From: Cacajao melanocephalus
Lineage: Eukaryota > Chordata > Mammalia > Primates > Pitheciidae
DNA length: 64,000 bases
Assembly (NCBI GenBank): GCA_963573385.1
Contig: CAUYLG010038436.1
Span: 1-64,000, forward strand
Direction: 5' to 3'
A program made the position numbers and the translations under genes. How positions within the stretch are numbered: the first letter of the stretch is position 1; the number at the start of each line of letters is the position of its first letter. Under the pieces are notes generated by a model. It was not told where the DNA came from, did not search any database, and saw nothing but the letters and a program-made list of their open reading frames with translations. Shown here in pieces: positions 1 through 14,859 of the stretch.

Positions 1-30
1 GGGATTACAGGTGTGAGCTACCATGTCCAT
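1..30 (-). mobile_element. Alu 5' end (cut by window edge)
   Basis: The window opens with gggattacaggtgtgagc, the reverse complement of the start of an Alu. The rest lies outside the window. Confidence 0.8.
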
Positions 31-528
31 CCATGGTCTCTCTCTTGTTGTTGCTCTCTGTCTCCACTAGGCTCTGGTAGGCTTTATTCTGTAGAGCAGA
101 TTACAGCTTGTAGTTGCTTTAGATTGGCATATCCACAGCCTACCAAGCCTAGTGAAAAGCACTTTTTCTCTCAATCTACACAGCAATCCCTGGGAAGAAC
201 TATGATTTAGTCACCCGTCCCCTCCTTCATATTGCCATGGAGGGCAGTATGATTGACAACTCCAACAAAACCACAGAGAATAGAGAAATAGAAACAGAAA
301 AGGAACGGATAATGAGTAGACACAAATTACACATATCCATTATATCTGGCCTGATTGAGCTTGTTCACCCAATACCTTTGTAGTAAGAAAAACAAAGCAG
401 TTCTAAATTGTGTTACGTAGGAAGTTGTGATCAAAATGTAGAGAGTAATTTGTATATATACTAGTTCAGGATGTTTTGTACAAAGTAATTTTGATCATAT
501 TAGGAAATAATATTTTCTTTTCTTTCAG

Positions 529-741
529 GCTCTTGAGCAATACTTGGAAATGTGTAACAGACAAATTGATGATATTGTCACTTTGGTGCGTGGCAAATTG
601 TCCAAGCAGAACCGCGTAACTCTGGGAGCACTTGTGGTACTAGATGTCCATGCTAGAGATGTCCTCTCATCACTTGTAAAAAAAAATGTCAGTGATGACT
701 CTGACTTTGAATGGTTAAGTCAGCTTAGATACTATTGGCAA
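529..741 (+). CDS. DNAH7: Dynein heavy chain exon A (end of linker, start of AAA1)
   Basis: 213 nt, 71 codons, phase 0 on both sides. The acceptor is a pyrimidine-rich tract ending ttctttcag, the donor is CAA|gtaagt. The peptide begins [15 protein letters not shown] and includes [16 protein letters not shown] and SQLRYYWQ, the conserved linker-to-AAA1 transition of dynein heavy chains. A run of nine A in the coding strand (VKKN) keeps frame. The open frame continues into the intron to 1095 but this is chance, because the strong donor at 742 and the next exon in the same phase define the end. Confidence 0.88.
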
Positions 742-1169
742 GTAAGTGATATCACTGAATGTTATTACACAGCAATTTCAGCTCTTAATTTTAAATGTGT
801 GCTTGCTGGCTCACATGGGAAATGTAGCGATAATCTAGGATCTTTTGCTGATGACAGAGTATACCCAAATAAGCATTTCTTTAGATTGAAGATTAAGGTG
901 CTGATAGCTATATCATCTGTATTGATATCTGTGTCCTTATCTATACCCAAATGTATAGTTATATATAAACATATATACATATATAGATACACAAAAATTA
1001 TGAGTAATTATCAAAAATTACTCATCTTAAATGAGTTGCTAGGTTTGCTAAATCTGCACAATGTTGGGACTAGTCAGTTTAAAATTTTTTTTTAGGTTCC
1101 TGATGCATCTAAAGAATGTATGAATCAAACTCTTTCAGTCTGATTTGGTCATTAAAGTTTCCTCTCATT

Positions 1170-1450
1170 GCTGGGCTCATGCCTGTAATCTTAGCACTTT
1201 GGGAGGCCAAGGCAGGCAGATCACCTGAGGTCAGGAGTTCAAGACCAGCCTGGCCAACATGGTGAAACCCCGTCTCTACTAAAAATACAAAAACTAGCTG
1301 GGCATGGTGGGGCACACCTATAATCCCAGCTACCTGGGGACTAGGGTGGGAGAATTGCTCAAACGCAGGAGGTGGAGGTTGCAGTGAGCCAAGATTGCAC
1401 CACAGCACTCCAGCCTGGGCGACAGCCTGTCTCAGGGGAAAAAAATAAAA
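1170..1450 (+). mobile_element. Alu
   Basis: Full-length dimeric Alu with the gcctgtaatc and agaccagcctgg blocks and an A-rich tail. Near-identical flanks aaagtttcctctcat (left) and aaagtttcttctcat (right) are its target-site duplication. Confidence 0.95.
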
Positions 1451-1734
1451 GTTTCTTCTCATCGGTAGTTGAAGAAGCCAGAAACATTGTTTTTACCAGG
1501 TCATGCGGGTGGATGGTAATGGTAGTCATGATGGGGAATGCAAGCAGGGCAGGAACAGTTAGTACAGTGGGCAAGATAGGGCCTTTTGGGTATGGGCAGA
1601 GACAGGTGCATAGTTTTCATAATACAGGCTTTTGTGGAAGGGTTGGGAGGCATGAGGTGGGAGGAGAGAAGAGGCAGGAACTACCATCCTGGGAAACAAA
1701 TTGAGGAGCAGTGTATTTAGTACTGAGTTAGAAG

Positions 1735-1885
1735 CTCAGATGGTGGAATCATTTCAGATGCCAGATTCTCCCCTTACCAGATGTGTAACCTTGGGCAAGT
1801 TACTTATTCTCTTTAAGCATCAGTTTCCTCATCTGTTAAATGATGATTAATATCCTCTCTATGGTGAACACACAATGATTAAAAA
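1735..1885 (+). mobile_element. MIR SINE
   Basis: Contains tgtgtaaccttgggcaagtt and cagtttcctcatctgt, the core and 3' part of the mammalian MIR consensus. Diverged and truncated. Confidence 0.85.
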
Positions 1886-2120
1886 TGTGGAACAAGTAAG
1901 GGACAAATACTAAAATGTTCTATGGGAAAAATTAAAGCCAGTGATTTCAATTATTCATTCATGGAAACTAGATAATGAATTCTGCCATGGAATCAAATGA
2001 CACCTGAAAAGTGAATTTTAAAGATGTCTGTATTATACTTATTACTTATTAAAGAGCTTGAGATTTCATATTATTTACAATTTTGTTTGAAGTAACTTCA
2101 TTTTATCTGATTTATCCTAG

Positions 2121-2231
<111 letters not shown>

Positions 2232-2547
2232 TAAACTCTTGAATTTAAGGATCTATTGGAAATAACTTTTCCTGACCCCTATACTACTGATTTATTTAAA
2301 AATACCAAATTGTCTTCCATACTGTAAATTTAGCCCATTTTATTTTTTCCTAGACCCTTAATTTTCCTCTCAGCTTTGTCTTCATTTTCTCTTTCTCTGC
2401 TGGCTTCCTCTTCTCAATGCTAGGACTGTAAGTATTAGTAGGTGTCACTTTTTGTTGACCCTGTTGATCCCTCCTTTCTTCCTGAAACTTTCTGACTTTT
2501 TCTTGGATCATTTGAGTCATTTTATTATTCCCTTGAGACACTGCATT

Positions 2548-4190
2548 TTCTTTTTAAAATTTATTTTTTATTTCAATAGGTTTATGGGAGCAGGTGGTAT
2601 TTGGTTACATGGATAAGTTCTTAAGCGGTGATTTCTGAGATTTTGGTGCACCCATCACCTGAGCAATGTACACTGTACCCAATGTGTAGTCTTTTATCCC
2701 TCACCCCACTCCCACCCTTCTCCCCAAGTCCCTAAAGTCCACTGTGCCACTCTTATGCCTTTGTGTTCTTATAGCTTAGCTCCCACTTATAAATGAGAAC
2801 ATACGATGTTTGGTTTTCCATTCCTGAGTTACTTCCCTTAGAATAATGGTCTCCAACTGATCCAGGTTGCTGTAAATGCCATTGTTTTCTTCCTTTTTAT
2901 GGCTGAGTAGTATTCCGTGGTGTGTATGTGTGTTTCCTTGATCTACTTGTTGATTGATGGGCATTTGGCCTGGTTTTATATTTTTGCAATTGCGAGTTGT
3001 GCTGCTATAAAGATTTGCGTGCAAGTGTCTTTTCCATGTAATGACTTCTTTTCCTCTGGATAGACACCCAGGAGTGGGATTGCTGGATCAAATGGTAGAT
3101 CTACTTTTAGTTCTTCAAGGAATCTTCATACTGTTTTCCATAGTGGTTGCACTAGTTTACATGCCTACCAGTAATGTAAAAGTGTTCCTTTTTTTTTACC
3201 ACTTTCATGCCAACATCTATTTTTTTATTTTAAAATTAAAGCCATTCTTGCAGGAATAAAGTGGTATCACATTGTGGTTTTGATTTGTATTTCCCTGATC
3301 ATTAGTGATGTTGAGCATTTTTTCATATGTTTGTTGGCCATTTGTACATCTTTTGAGAATTATCTATTCGTGTCCTTAACCCACTTTTTTGTGGGATTAT
3401 ATTTTTTCTTGAAGATGTGGGCTCCTCATAGATTCTGGATATTAGTCCTTTGTCAGATGCATAGTTTGCAAATATTTTCTCCCACTCTGTGGGTTGTCTG
3501 TTTACTCTGCTGATTATTTCTTTCACTGTGAAGATGCTTTGTAGTTTAATTAAGTCCCATCTATTTATCTTTGTTTTTGTTGCATTTGCTTATGGGTTCC
3601 TGGTCATGAACTCTGCCTAAGCCAATGTCTAGAATGGTTTTTTGAATGTTACCTTATGGAATTTTTATGGTTTCAGGTCTTAGATTTAAGTTTTTCATCC
3701 ATCTTGTGTTGATTTTTGTATAAGATGAGAGCAGAGGATCCTGTTTCATTCTTCTACATGTGGCTTGCCAGTTATCCCATCACAGTTTGTTGAATAGGGT
3801 GTCCTTTCCCCACTTTACCATTTTGTTGGCTTTGTTGAAGATCATTTGGCTGTAAGTATTTGGCTTTATTTAGGGGTTCTCTGCTCTATTCCATTGGTCT
3901 GTGTGCCTATTTTTATATTAGTATCATGCTGTTTTAGTAACTATGGCCTTATAATGTAGTTTGAAGTTGGGTAATGTGATGCCTCCAGATTTGTTCTTTT
4001 TGCTTAGTTTTTTTGTTTTTTTTTGGTTTTTTTGGCTATGCAGACTCTTTTGGTTCCATATGAATATAGGATTGTTTTTTTCTAGTTCTGTGAAGTATGA
4101 CTGTAGTATTTTGATGTGGGAATTGCATTGAATCTGTGATTGCTTTTGGCAGTGTGGTCATTTTCACAATATTCATCCATGAGAATGGGC
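2548..4190 (-). mobile_element. L1 3' part, antisense
   Basis: Reverse complement of an L1 3' end. 3'UTR-like sequence lies at 2560-2740, then ORF2 C-terminal sequence, including the mirror of the catgctgctataaagacac-type segment near 3000 and of the last ORF2 domain up to 4190. Many frame breaks; inactive. Confidence 0.85.
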
Positions 4191-4660
4191 TAGAAACACT
4201 GAATTTTCTAGAGTTCTGTTTTCATGTGGTGATGTGTCTCATGCTTTGTGGTTTCCTGAATGTTCTCACCTAGTCCCATGCTTTAATGGCCTACATCTTG
4301 AAGACCCCATATCTGTACCTCTGGCCAAGGTCTCTTCCTTAAGCTTTTGCTATACACAAGCCTACTTGATATCACCATTTGATATCTCACAGGTACTTAT
4401 ATGTACATTTCTTCTAAAAGCAAATGTACCATTTTACCTCCTAAATTCACTCAGCCTCCCCTAGTCCCATCTCAGGAAATGGCGGTGGCTATCAACCCAG
4501 TCATCTCTACAAATACCTCCCTTTGTCCTCAACTCTTTCTCACTTCTTCATAGGTAGGCACACAGTAAACTCTACTGATTTAATTGAATTAAATGTATTT
4601 ATTTAATTATCTTCCTTTAAAAAGTCTCTTCCTTTTGCCCATTTTGTAATTGCTTTGTTT

Positions 4661-4952
4661 GGCCTGGTGTGGTGCCTCATGATTGTAATCCCAGCACTTT
4701 GGGAGTATGAGGTGGGTGAGTCACTTGAGCCCAGGAATTTGAGACCAGCCTAACCAACATGGTGGAAAACCATCTGTATTAAAAATATAAAAATTAGCTG
4801 GGTGTGGTGGCATGCGCCTGTAGTCCAGCTACTCAGGAGGCTAAGGTAGGGGAATCACTTGAACCCAGGAGGTGGAGCCTGCAGTGAGCCAAGGTGGTGC
4901 CACTGCACTTCAGCCTAGGCAACAGAGTGAGACTCTGTTTAAAAAAGAAAAA
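4661..4952 (+). mobile_element. Alu (old, diverged)
   Basis: Dimeric Alu beginning ggcctggtgtggtgcctcat with a tail of aaaaaagaaaaag. Many substitutions point to an older copy. Confidence 0.93.
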
Positions 4953-6049
4953 GACTTTTTAAAGAGTAATTTTAGATTTACTGAAAAATTATGCAGAAAG
5001 TACAGAGAATTCTTAACCTCTCTGTCCCACCCAGTTTCTCCCATTAACATCTTTCATTAATGTGGTAAATTTGTTACGGTCGATAAACCAATATTGATAT
5101 ATGCCTATTAACGAAAGTCCACAATTTATACAATTTATATCAGGGTCCACTATGTTGTAGAGTTCTGTGGGTTTTGACAAATGCATAATATCTACTACCA
5201 AAGAATAATTCTACTGCCCTAAAAATGCCCCCATGCTCCATATGTAATTTCCTTCTTCCCTTTCCCACTACCCCTGGCAACCACTGACCTTTTTTTGTCA
5301 TTATATATACAGTGTTATATAGTACCTGAAATTATACATACTGTCTCTTTTCACTTAGCAATATGCATTTAAGGTTCCTCCATGTCTTTTTGCAGCTTGA
5401 TAACACATATTTTTATTGATTAATAATACTCTATTATATGTGCATAACACTATCCATTTACCTGTTGAAGGACATCTTGGTTGCTTCCAAGTTTCAGTGA
5501 TTATAAATAAAGCAGCTGCAAATATTCTTTTGCAGGTTTTTGGGTGAACATAAGTTTTCAACTCATTTGAGTAAATAAGTAGGAGCATGATTGCTGGATC
5601 ATGCACTACGCCTCTGTTTAGCTTTGTGAGAAACTGCCGAGTTGTCTCCCAAAGTGGCAGTACTTTGGAAGTTCATTTGCATTGCCACCAGCAGTGAATG
5701 AGAGTTTCTGTTGTTCCACATCTTGTCAGCATTTGGTGTTGTCAATACTTTTGATTTTAGCCATTCTAATAGATCTGTAGTGGCATCTCATTGTGCTTTA
5801 TTTTGCTATTCCCTAATGATATATGATGTTGAGCATCTTTTCATATGCTTATTTTTATATGGATATCTCCTTTGGTGAGGTGTTGGTTCAGATCTTTTGC
5901 CCACTTTGTAATTGGGTTGTTCTTCTTTTGTTGAGTTTTAAGTGTTCTTTGTGTATTTTGAATACAAGTCCTTTATCTGATATGTGTTTCTGGAAATATT
6001 TCCTTCTATCATGTAGCTTGTGTTTTTATTGTCTAAATAGTGTCTTTTG
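4953..6049 (-). mobile_element. Old L1 remnant, antisense (left part)
   Basis: From about 5290 the text is reverse-complement L1 3'UTR/ORF2-like, for example gattgctggatcatgcacta and the ttgcccactttgtaattggg region. It resumes at 7340 after a nested insertion. The first 300 bases are less certain. Confidence 0.65.
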
Positions 6050-6296
6050 ACTGAGTGTAGTGGCACACACCTGTAAGCTCAGGACTTAGGGAGGCCAAGG
6101 GAGGACGATCACTTGACACCAAGAATTCAAGACCAGCCTGGGCAACATAGCAAAGTCCCATCTCTACCAAAAAAATTTTTTTAAATGGCAAAGGATGGTG
6201 GTGCACACCTTTGGTCCTAGCTACATTGAAGGCTGAGGCAGGAGGATCACTTGAGCCCAGGAGTTGAGGCTATAGTAAGCCATGATAAAGCCATCA
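6050..6296 (+). mobile_element. Alu, 3' part split by an LTR
   Basis: Alu left monomer and part of the right monomer (ctgtaagctc, agaccagcctgggcaac). The flank aatagtgtctttt is repeated at 7339 as aatagtgtctttc. This shows the poly-A tail at 7318-7338 belongs to this Alu and that an LTR landed inside it. Confidence 0.8.
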
Positions 6297-7319
<1,023 letters not shown>

Positions 7320-7339
7320 AAAAAAAAGAAAGAAAGAAA

Positions 7340-7690
7340 ATAGTGTCTTTCACAGAGAATTTTTATCTTTATGAAGTCCAATTTTTCAAGTTTTCTTTCA
7401 TGAATCATGCTTTTTGCATTATATCTAAAAAGTCATCGTATGGTGACATCACCTAAATTTTCTTTGATGATGTCTTCTAGAAGTTGTATATAGTTTTAAG
7501 TTTTACATTTAAGTCTGTGATCCACTTTGAATTAATTTTTGTCTCTATTCACTTTTTCCAGTTGTTTCAGCACTATTTGTTGAAGACTATCTGTTCATAA
7601 AATTGCCCTGCTCCTTTGTCAAAGATCTGATTTTATTTTAGAAATGTTTCTTATATGTGTGTTAGGGATTTGGAATCTACGTTTTTCTTC
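7340..7690 (-). mobile_element. Old L1 remnant, antisense (continuation)
   Basis: Resumes the L1 of 4953-6049 after the nested insertion. It includes reversed ORF2-like text, for example the tgatccactttgaattaatt segment. Confidence 0.7.
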
Positions 7691-8680
7691 CTTTCAGAGC
7701 ACCTAAAGAGCTAAAGTAATGAAAAATAAAGTCTTAGTTTATAAGTGGTTGAGCAATGATCTGACCCTCAATTCAGAGCTCTCATGTATAATCTGGATTG
7801 AAGATGGTAGCCTAGTTTAAGATAACTAATTATTTCCTGCTCCTTAAAGCTAAGCATGCTTTCCATATGGCTGAAGAACTGAATCCAAGAGAAGGAACAG
7901 TGGGTCCAATTCATCCAGTTGCAGATGGGAAACGAGAGCCACACAGTGACTCCAACCACTACTTAAACAGGGTTCCATTTACGTCAGGATTTTACCTCCT
8001 AAGTACAATATGGATGGAGTAAGAAATAAGAAGTTTTGGTTTAAGTTTCCTTCATATGGCTGATACAGCCAAGAGAGGAAGATTCTGTTCAACACTGTTT
8101 TCTTCTTGTTGGCTCTAGTAGCACCATCCTATTAGCTATCTAAGTATCTTCCCAATTTTTAAAGTTCTAATTTAGCATATGAGGTGCAATATAATCTGTC
8201 TACTGAACTCAATATTTCAGTAACACCAAACTCTTTCTTATACATACCATTCTACTTCTTCACTCACTACCTGTGCACACAGTCTCTCATTTTCCTGGCA
8301 AGTTCTCCCCCTTTCTTTTGTTCCTCAATAAATATAATTTATTCCAACTTAATCCTTTGGAACATCTCCTTTTACAGGTAGCTTTTCTCTGACATTCCCT
8401 ACATTAAGAATCTCTCCTCAGAGATTGTTATCACACCATGTATCTTCTTCTATCATAGCACTCATCATAAAGGATTGAAAATATATTTGATATATGTGAT
8501 ATTCTTTATTGTAGTCTTTTCATGGGCAAAGATTATGCCCTATTTTTTCCTCTCCTCCACCACCAACTCGTTTCCTGGCATAAAGCAGGCATTTAATAAA
8601 ATGTATTGAACATCCATAAACTGAAAGGCAGTTTTAAATTATGTTGTTTCCTAGAAAATGATTAGAATTGTAAATGTTTT
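7691..8680. other. Unassigned intronic sequence
   Basis: No gene or recognised repeat. Unremarkable base composition. Confidence 0.5.
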
Positions 8681-8976
<296 letters not shown>

Positions 8977-9642
8977 AGAATTGTAAATTTTTTTTGTAAA
9001 CAGCCTGTTCACATGTTTTATTTAAAATGTTTTTCAGAGAGGGGATAGTGCTGAATGTCTGGGTCTTCCTCATTGGCCTGATAGGACTATTATTTATGGA
9101 GTAGCAAATGAATCAGGGCCAGTGGTTCAGAATTAAGGCCAAGAACAATGCAGTTGTACTGGAATCTTCTTTGATATCATGCCAATTGTATGGCATAAGG
9201 GCAGGCCCTATCACTTGAAGAACCTCTACAGGATCTAACACCAGTGCAATTGCTTACAGCTGGACCCTGTACCCTGTTGAAGTCTTTATAGATTTACCAT
9301 ATAGGAATCCCTTTACAGTCAACATTACATGTGAATATTCACCATGTAACTGTGAGAGAAAAATAATTTTAAAATTTCATTTATCAATCTAAGAAGCTTG
9401 ATTGATTAGCTAGTATATACCACATACTCTAGTAGTGCTCTTGATAGAGAAAAGATATAAAGTTTCTGTATTTAAATATTTTTCAATCAGATGGGAAAGG
9501 CAGTTTAAAAAACAATTGCAATACAGTGTAATGAGTGAAATATTAGAGGTAAACATTAGGTGCTACAGATATATGTAATCCAGAGGGGCATAGAAGTTCA
9601 TGAGGGAACGCTCTAAGAAGTAAATTGTTAATAAAAGATCTG

Positions 9643-9935
9643 GGGCCAGGTGCGGTGGCTCACGCCTGTAATTTCAGCACTTTGGGAGTCCAAGGCAGGC
9701 GGATCACGAGGTCAGGAGATGGAGACCAGCTTGGCCAACATGGTGAAACCCCATCTCTACTAAAAATACAAAAATTAGCTGGGTGTGGTGGCGGGTGCCT
9801 GTAATCCTAGCTACTTGGGAGGCTGAGGCAGGAGAATAACTTGAACCTGGGATGAGAAGTTGCAGTGAGCCGAGATTGTACCACCACACTCCAGCCTGGG
9901 TGACAGAGTGAGACTCCATCTCAAAAAAAAAAAAA
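9643..9935 (+). mobile_element. Alu (S/Y-like)
   Basis: Starts ggccaggtgcggtggctcac and has the short form gatcacgaggtcaggagat, as in younger S/Y subfamilies. Ends in A13. One of the least diverged Alus here. Confidence 0.95.
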
Positions 9936-10004
9936 TCTGGATGGAGATCTTATATTAGGAGATCTAATATTGAAGAATAAGGAGATTTAGCCAAATGAAA
10001 ATGA

Positions 10005-10620
10005 AGAGGGGCTCTGTATTCTTTGACTAGTGAGTTTAACACATTTATATTTAATATGATTCATAAACTATTTGGACTTATGTAAATCGTCTTATTTTGT
10101 GGTTTATATTCTCCAAGTTTAACATTTTATTTTGTTTTGCTTTGTTTTTCTCCTGTCCTATCTTGTATTAAGTGATTGAGTTTTCTTTATTCATTTACCT
10201 CATTTGATATGGATATAACATGGGATATGATATGGGGTATGATATAGGATGCTGTTTCCATTCTTTTAAAGGTTATCTTACATTTAAACAATGCCTATTT
10301 GACTTAATAAAGCCTAAAGTTAATACCTCTATTTTGTTTCTGAATAATAAAAAGGCTTTAACTACTTGAACTCCAGGTTCCTGCCTCATATTCCAGATTA
10401 TTGTCAAGTATTAAATTAAACTTTGTTTTTAAATTTCTTTTCAGAAAATTAGTCATTTTAACTAGTTTATTGAATAAGCCAGTTTTAGGATGCAAGCAGA
10501 GAACAATTTTATTCTTTCTTATTACTGTTTTTTTAAAAGTTGCTCTATAAATGAATAGTTCTCATTCCTGAATGAAATCTAAGATAGATTCCCTAGCTCT
10601 TCTGGTCACTCTAAAATATT
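10005..10620 (-). mobile_element. Old L1 ORF2 remnant, antisense
   Basis: Resembles reversed L1 ORF2 text (ttgactagtgagtttaacac and the following AT-rich tract). Strongly decayed. Confidence 0.5.
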
Positions 10621-11780
10621 AATTACAAGTGTCATTTTTAAAAATAATAAAAGTCCACTTATGTCTAATATCAACACTAATAGCTCTCATCTAACTTAAA
10701 ATTTCCTTCTCCCTCAGCTCAAGCCTGACTCAGGCTGACAGCCTGAATTTGGAAAATGGATGTGGTCCGTTTTTAGCTATTTTTATCCCTATCCTTGCTT
10801 TCATTCCTCAGTAGCTTATCTTTTGCTTCCCCCAGTACTGGAGGTTGAAGGAGAGAAAACAGAAGTAGGTTTATATGTGACAAGTGTCTTGTGTGATGAC
10901 TATCTCTTGGCTGTTTAATGATGGCGGAAGCCCAAATGTGCGGGTCTTCCAAGGGACGTTTATGTGGGCTCCTTAAAGCCCCTCCAGTGACTGGATTCCT
11001 ACCTATGGAAAATGCCTTCTCAGGCTCGCTGCAGCTGGCTTTCACTTCAGCCTCTTGAGGCTCACCACAGGCAGAGCCTTGAGGCTCACCACAGGCAGAG
11101 CCTCTTTTTGGAGTTTTCTCCTGTTTCAGCTGGGCCTCCTGCTAGGGTTCCATTCAGTGTGACTCAAATATGGTTCTCTGGATCTGGACCTGGCCAGATG
11201 ATAGGCACACGTTGGCTTTGCCAGCAGTAGGAACATATCTCTCTTTTTCTTTTCTTCCATTCTGCCATCAGGAGAAGCTCCAGATATCTTTTCAGCTTGA
11301 ATGTTTTAGGTTGTGAGTCGGAACTCAGTTTCAGTGCTCTAGAAAATCCAAGGGGCAGATGGTGTGTCAAGCTTTATGAGTAGTCCTAAAGGCCCCTTAG
11401 TTAGCTTGGGAGAAGGAAAAGTGCTGCTCTTTTTTCCACCGTACAGAGAAAGGTGAAAAACAACACACCAATGATTATTTCTAGAAAAATCCTCACTCCT
11501 GATTATTCACTTATGGTCTTCTTATCTAATTTTTATATGCCCTGATGATAGCTAATGTTCCAAACCAACTTCACCATCTGTAAGATAAGATGAGCTGGTA
11601 TTTATTGTTCTCAGCTTGGGGCTTTAGTCAAAATTTTAAGAAAAAACCCTATTTACATATTTTTTACTATTAATATACAGGTTTACCAAAAATTTTATCA
11701 TTTTCTTTACTCACCAGTGCTTCTTGCTTTGCCTTACTTTTGGTTTAATTTTCTTCCCCTTACTAGGCAATGTCTTTTAG
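10621..11780. other. Unassigned intronic stretch with a 24-bp tandem duplication
   Basis: A slightly GC-richer stretch around 10720-11410 without a supported gene. Open frames on both strands have no recognisable similarity. It contains an exact-but-one 24-base tandem repeat at 11057-11104. Confidence 0.5.
11057..11104. repeat. 24-bp tandem duplication
   Basis: Two adjacent copies of a unit beginning gaggctcaccacaggcagag, differing only at the last base. Confidence 0.9.
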
Positions 11781-13080
11781 TTATTGTTCCAGGGAGCCTC
11801 TGCAAGTAGTGAACTCTATCAGTCTTTGTCTAAAAATGCTTCCTTGTGTGTCTGTGCTCAATTATGAAATGACAGATTAGCTAGGTATAGAAGTGTAGAT
11901 GTATAGTAACTTTCCCTCAGCCCTTAAAATTCATTAGTCTCCTAGCATCCATTGTTTCTGCTGATAAGTCCCCATTCTTCTTCTTCTTTTGTAGGTAATT
12001 TTCTTTATTTTAGCTTTTAAGATTTCTCTTTATTGTTGATGCTTACTGTAGATGTAGATTAGTTTTTATTTATCCTGTTTGGGCCTTTTTCCATTTATGT
12101 TTTTCTTGGATTCTGAAAAATTATCAACTTTTGCTGTTTAAATTTTGCTTCTTTCCCATTTTCTTCCTTCTGTATCTCTTAACTTTTCTTACATTCAATC
12201 TCTGTGTCTCTCTTAGTAATTTTTGGTACATAATTTTCTGTTCCTCATGTTTATTCTGCTATTTAACTTGTTCACTGAGTTTTTACATTATGTTTTACAG
12301 CTAGAGTTTCAAATTGTCTCATTTATAAAATTGGCTTCTCTTTTTCTCTCTCACAATTTTCTGGTGTCTATTGGTTTATATTTAAAGTCTCGTTTAAAAG
12401 ACCACCAGGATACTGTAGCGGGTAGGACGCCATTTATATAATAACACTCCCAGCCTTTGTCCATTTGCGTTTGCCACGCAGCAAGTCTGACTCCTAATTG
12501 ATCTCTCTCTCCTGTTTGAACCGTGAGCTCATTTTAGTAGTGGTTGTTTCCCCATGCAGTCTTGCATGTTGTCACCTGTGGAGGTGTCCATAAGGAGCAG
12601 TTTCATATTTATCTCTGAGGAGGACTCTAGAGTTTTCTCTGGTTCAGAACAAAATGTTAATTTATCAGTTTGGATTAATGTGCCCATGACTAGTAGAAAT
12701 TTGGGCCTCTTTTTCCCTGCATGAATGATACTGGCCTTTCATCAGGCCCTGCACGAGGGATAGGCTTCCTTGTCTCTTCCATAATTGACTCTTCTTTGTC
12801 TCTCTCCAGTTGGTTGCTGGAGTGATTTTAGTTTCCATTTAGAGACAAGACAGCCTTTGAAGACTTCTAGATTTATATGGGTGGATCCATTCCAGCTCCC
12901 CACGTTGCTCACTTCTGAGGGTTTAGTTTCTGTTTCTATCTGAGCACAAATACACTCATTTATTTATATACCAATCCTGAAACAATCTTTTAGTGCCTAA
13001 TTACTTCTCCAGCTTTGCATTCCCTCTTCATTGGTAATTTTCCTTTCATTCTTTCAAAAATGGCCATGTATTTTAAATTA
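11781..13080 (-). mobile_element. Probable old L1 remnant, antisense
   Basis: T-rich text with reversed L1 ORF2-like pieces (gattagctaggtatagaagt; ctgataagtccccat). Family and limits are uncertain. Confidence 0.4.
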
Positions 13081-13336
13081 TTATTTTTTTTTCTGTAACA
13101 TTTCCATATGCTTATAGTTGGAGAATTGGGGTATTCAGGGTCAGCTGAATTCTTCATATTGGCCAGAAATCAACATTACATTTCAAAAGTGAATTTGTTC
13201 TCAGTGAGGCACATATACAGCTATTCAGAGATAAAATATAACAACAGATGAAGTAATGAACTATCAGAGATTTTCAGAGGTTACTGGGAAGGAAGAAATT
13301 ATCAAAGGGAAGTGGGAGGTTTGGTTCTCAATTTAA

Positions 13337-13585
<249 letters not shown>

Positions 13586-14331
13586 TGAATTGACTCCTCA
13601 TTTCTATGCAACAGGATAACTGATCAGAGATGGTTATTTATGATTAAACATAATTGAATACAAGTAAAAGATTTACTGTAGCTTAAGTAAAGGTAAAAAT
13701 TGAAGCACTATCTCAGTAATTCTTACAGGAAATAAGGTTATAGCAAAACGCTATTTGTGGAGAATCTCTACTTCCCTCTTCAGTCCCTACTGTAACAAGT
13801 CATTATTACTGGTTGGAGTAAGTGGTGTCCCTTAAATACATTGGAGCAGATAAGAATTTGAGAACTGTTGCATCATGTAAAGGTTGTGGGATTCTAAAGA
13901 CATCTTTAACCTGCAGATCTTGTTATTGAGAAGTTATTTTGAGTCAGTAATTTACTTTTATAGACATATTTTAATCACTTTTGGTGAACTTGAAATCTTA
14001 GTTTTATTATTTATTTTTTTAAATTATTTTTATGTATAATAGATGTACATATTTTCAGGTTACGTGTGATAATTTAATACAGTCATATAATTTGTCAAGA
14101 TCAAATTAGCATATATATTTTTTTAATTCTAAGTTAGATTCCTACTTTTTGGGTCCATGAGCTTCAAAAGGTGGAATTAAAGATACCAAATCCTTGCCTA
14201 TAATCCTGTAAACGTCTGATCATTTTAGCAGCTTGTTGCTGTAGTCTATTCCTTAAAATGTTAGGTGACACAACTGAACAAAAATGATCCATTTGAAATT
14301 ATATTTATGTTTTTCTGTAATTTGCAAAGCA

Positions 14332-14570
14332 CATTTTATTTATTTTCAATTTTTATTTTAGGTTCCGGGGGTACAGGTGCAGGTTTGTTACATGGGTAGA
14401 TTGTGTGTTGTGGGAGTTTGTCTGGTGTACAGATAATCTTGTCACCCAGAGAATCATCATAATAGCCAATAGGTAGTATTTCAATCCTCAACCTCCTCCC
14501 ACCCTCCACCCTCAAAAACGCCCCAGTGTCTTCTGTTCTTTTCTTTGTGTCCATGTATACACAAAGCATA
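14332..14570 (-). mobile_element. L1 3' end, antisense
   Basis: Contains the reversed L1 3'UTR text aggttccgggggtacaggtg and tttgttacatgggtaga. Confidence 0.85.
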
Positions 14571-14859
14571 TTTTAAAGTTTCTAGAATATTTACTTTTCC
14601 AAATTTTCTCCAGAAAAAGTTAACATTAAAAAAAATAAACTAACAAAATAAAATATACCAACCCTAACCCATGCAGTAAACTGTTCCTGGCTGGAATATG
14701 ACCGATCTGGAGTTTAATTACTCTACATTTGTGATGCTGAAACAACTAAAAGTAGAACTTTTAAAAACTCAAAATTATAATTAATGAAATATCAAGAAAA
14801 CATTTAAATGACCAATTAACATTTTAACTCATTCTCTGTAATGATTTTCAAACTTGTTG

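Larger units (their letters stand above)
742..2120 (+). other. Dynein intron A
   Basis: The 1.4 kb intron begins gtaagt and ends cctag. It holds an Alu, a MIR and otherwise AT-rich sequence with no coding features. Confidence 0.8.

Noticed and set aside
544..1095. 183-codon open frame
   Set aside because: Only its first part (to 741) is dynein exon A; the rest reads through a good donor (gtaagt) into intron.
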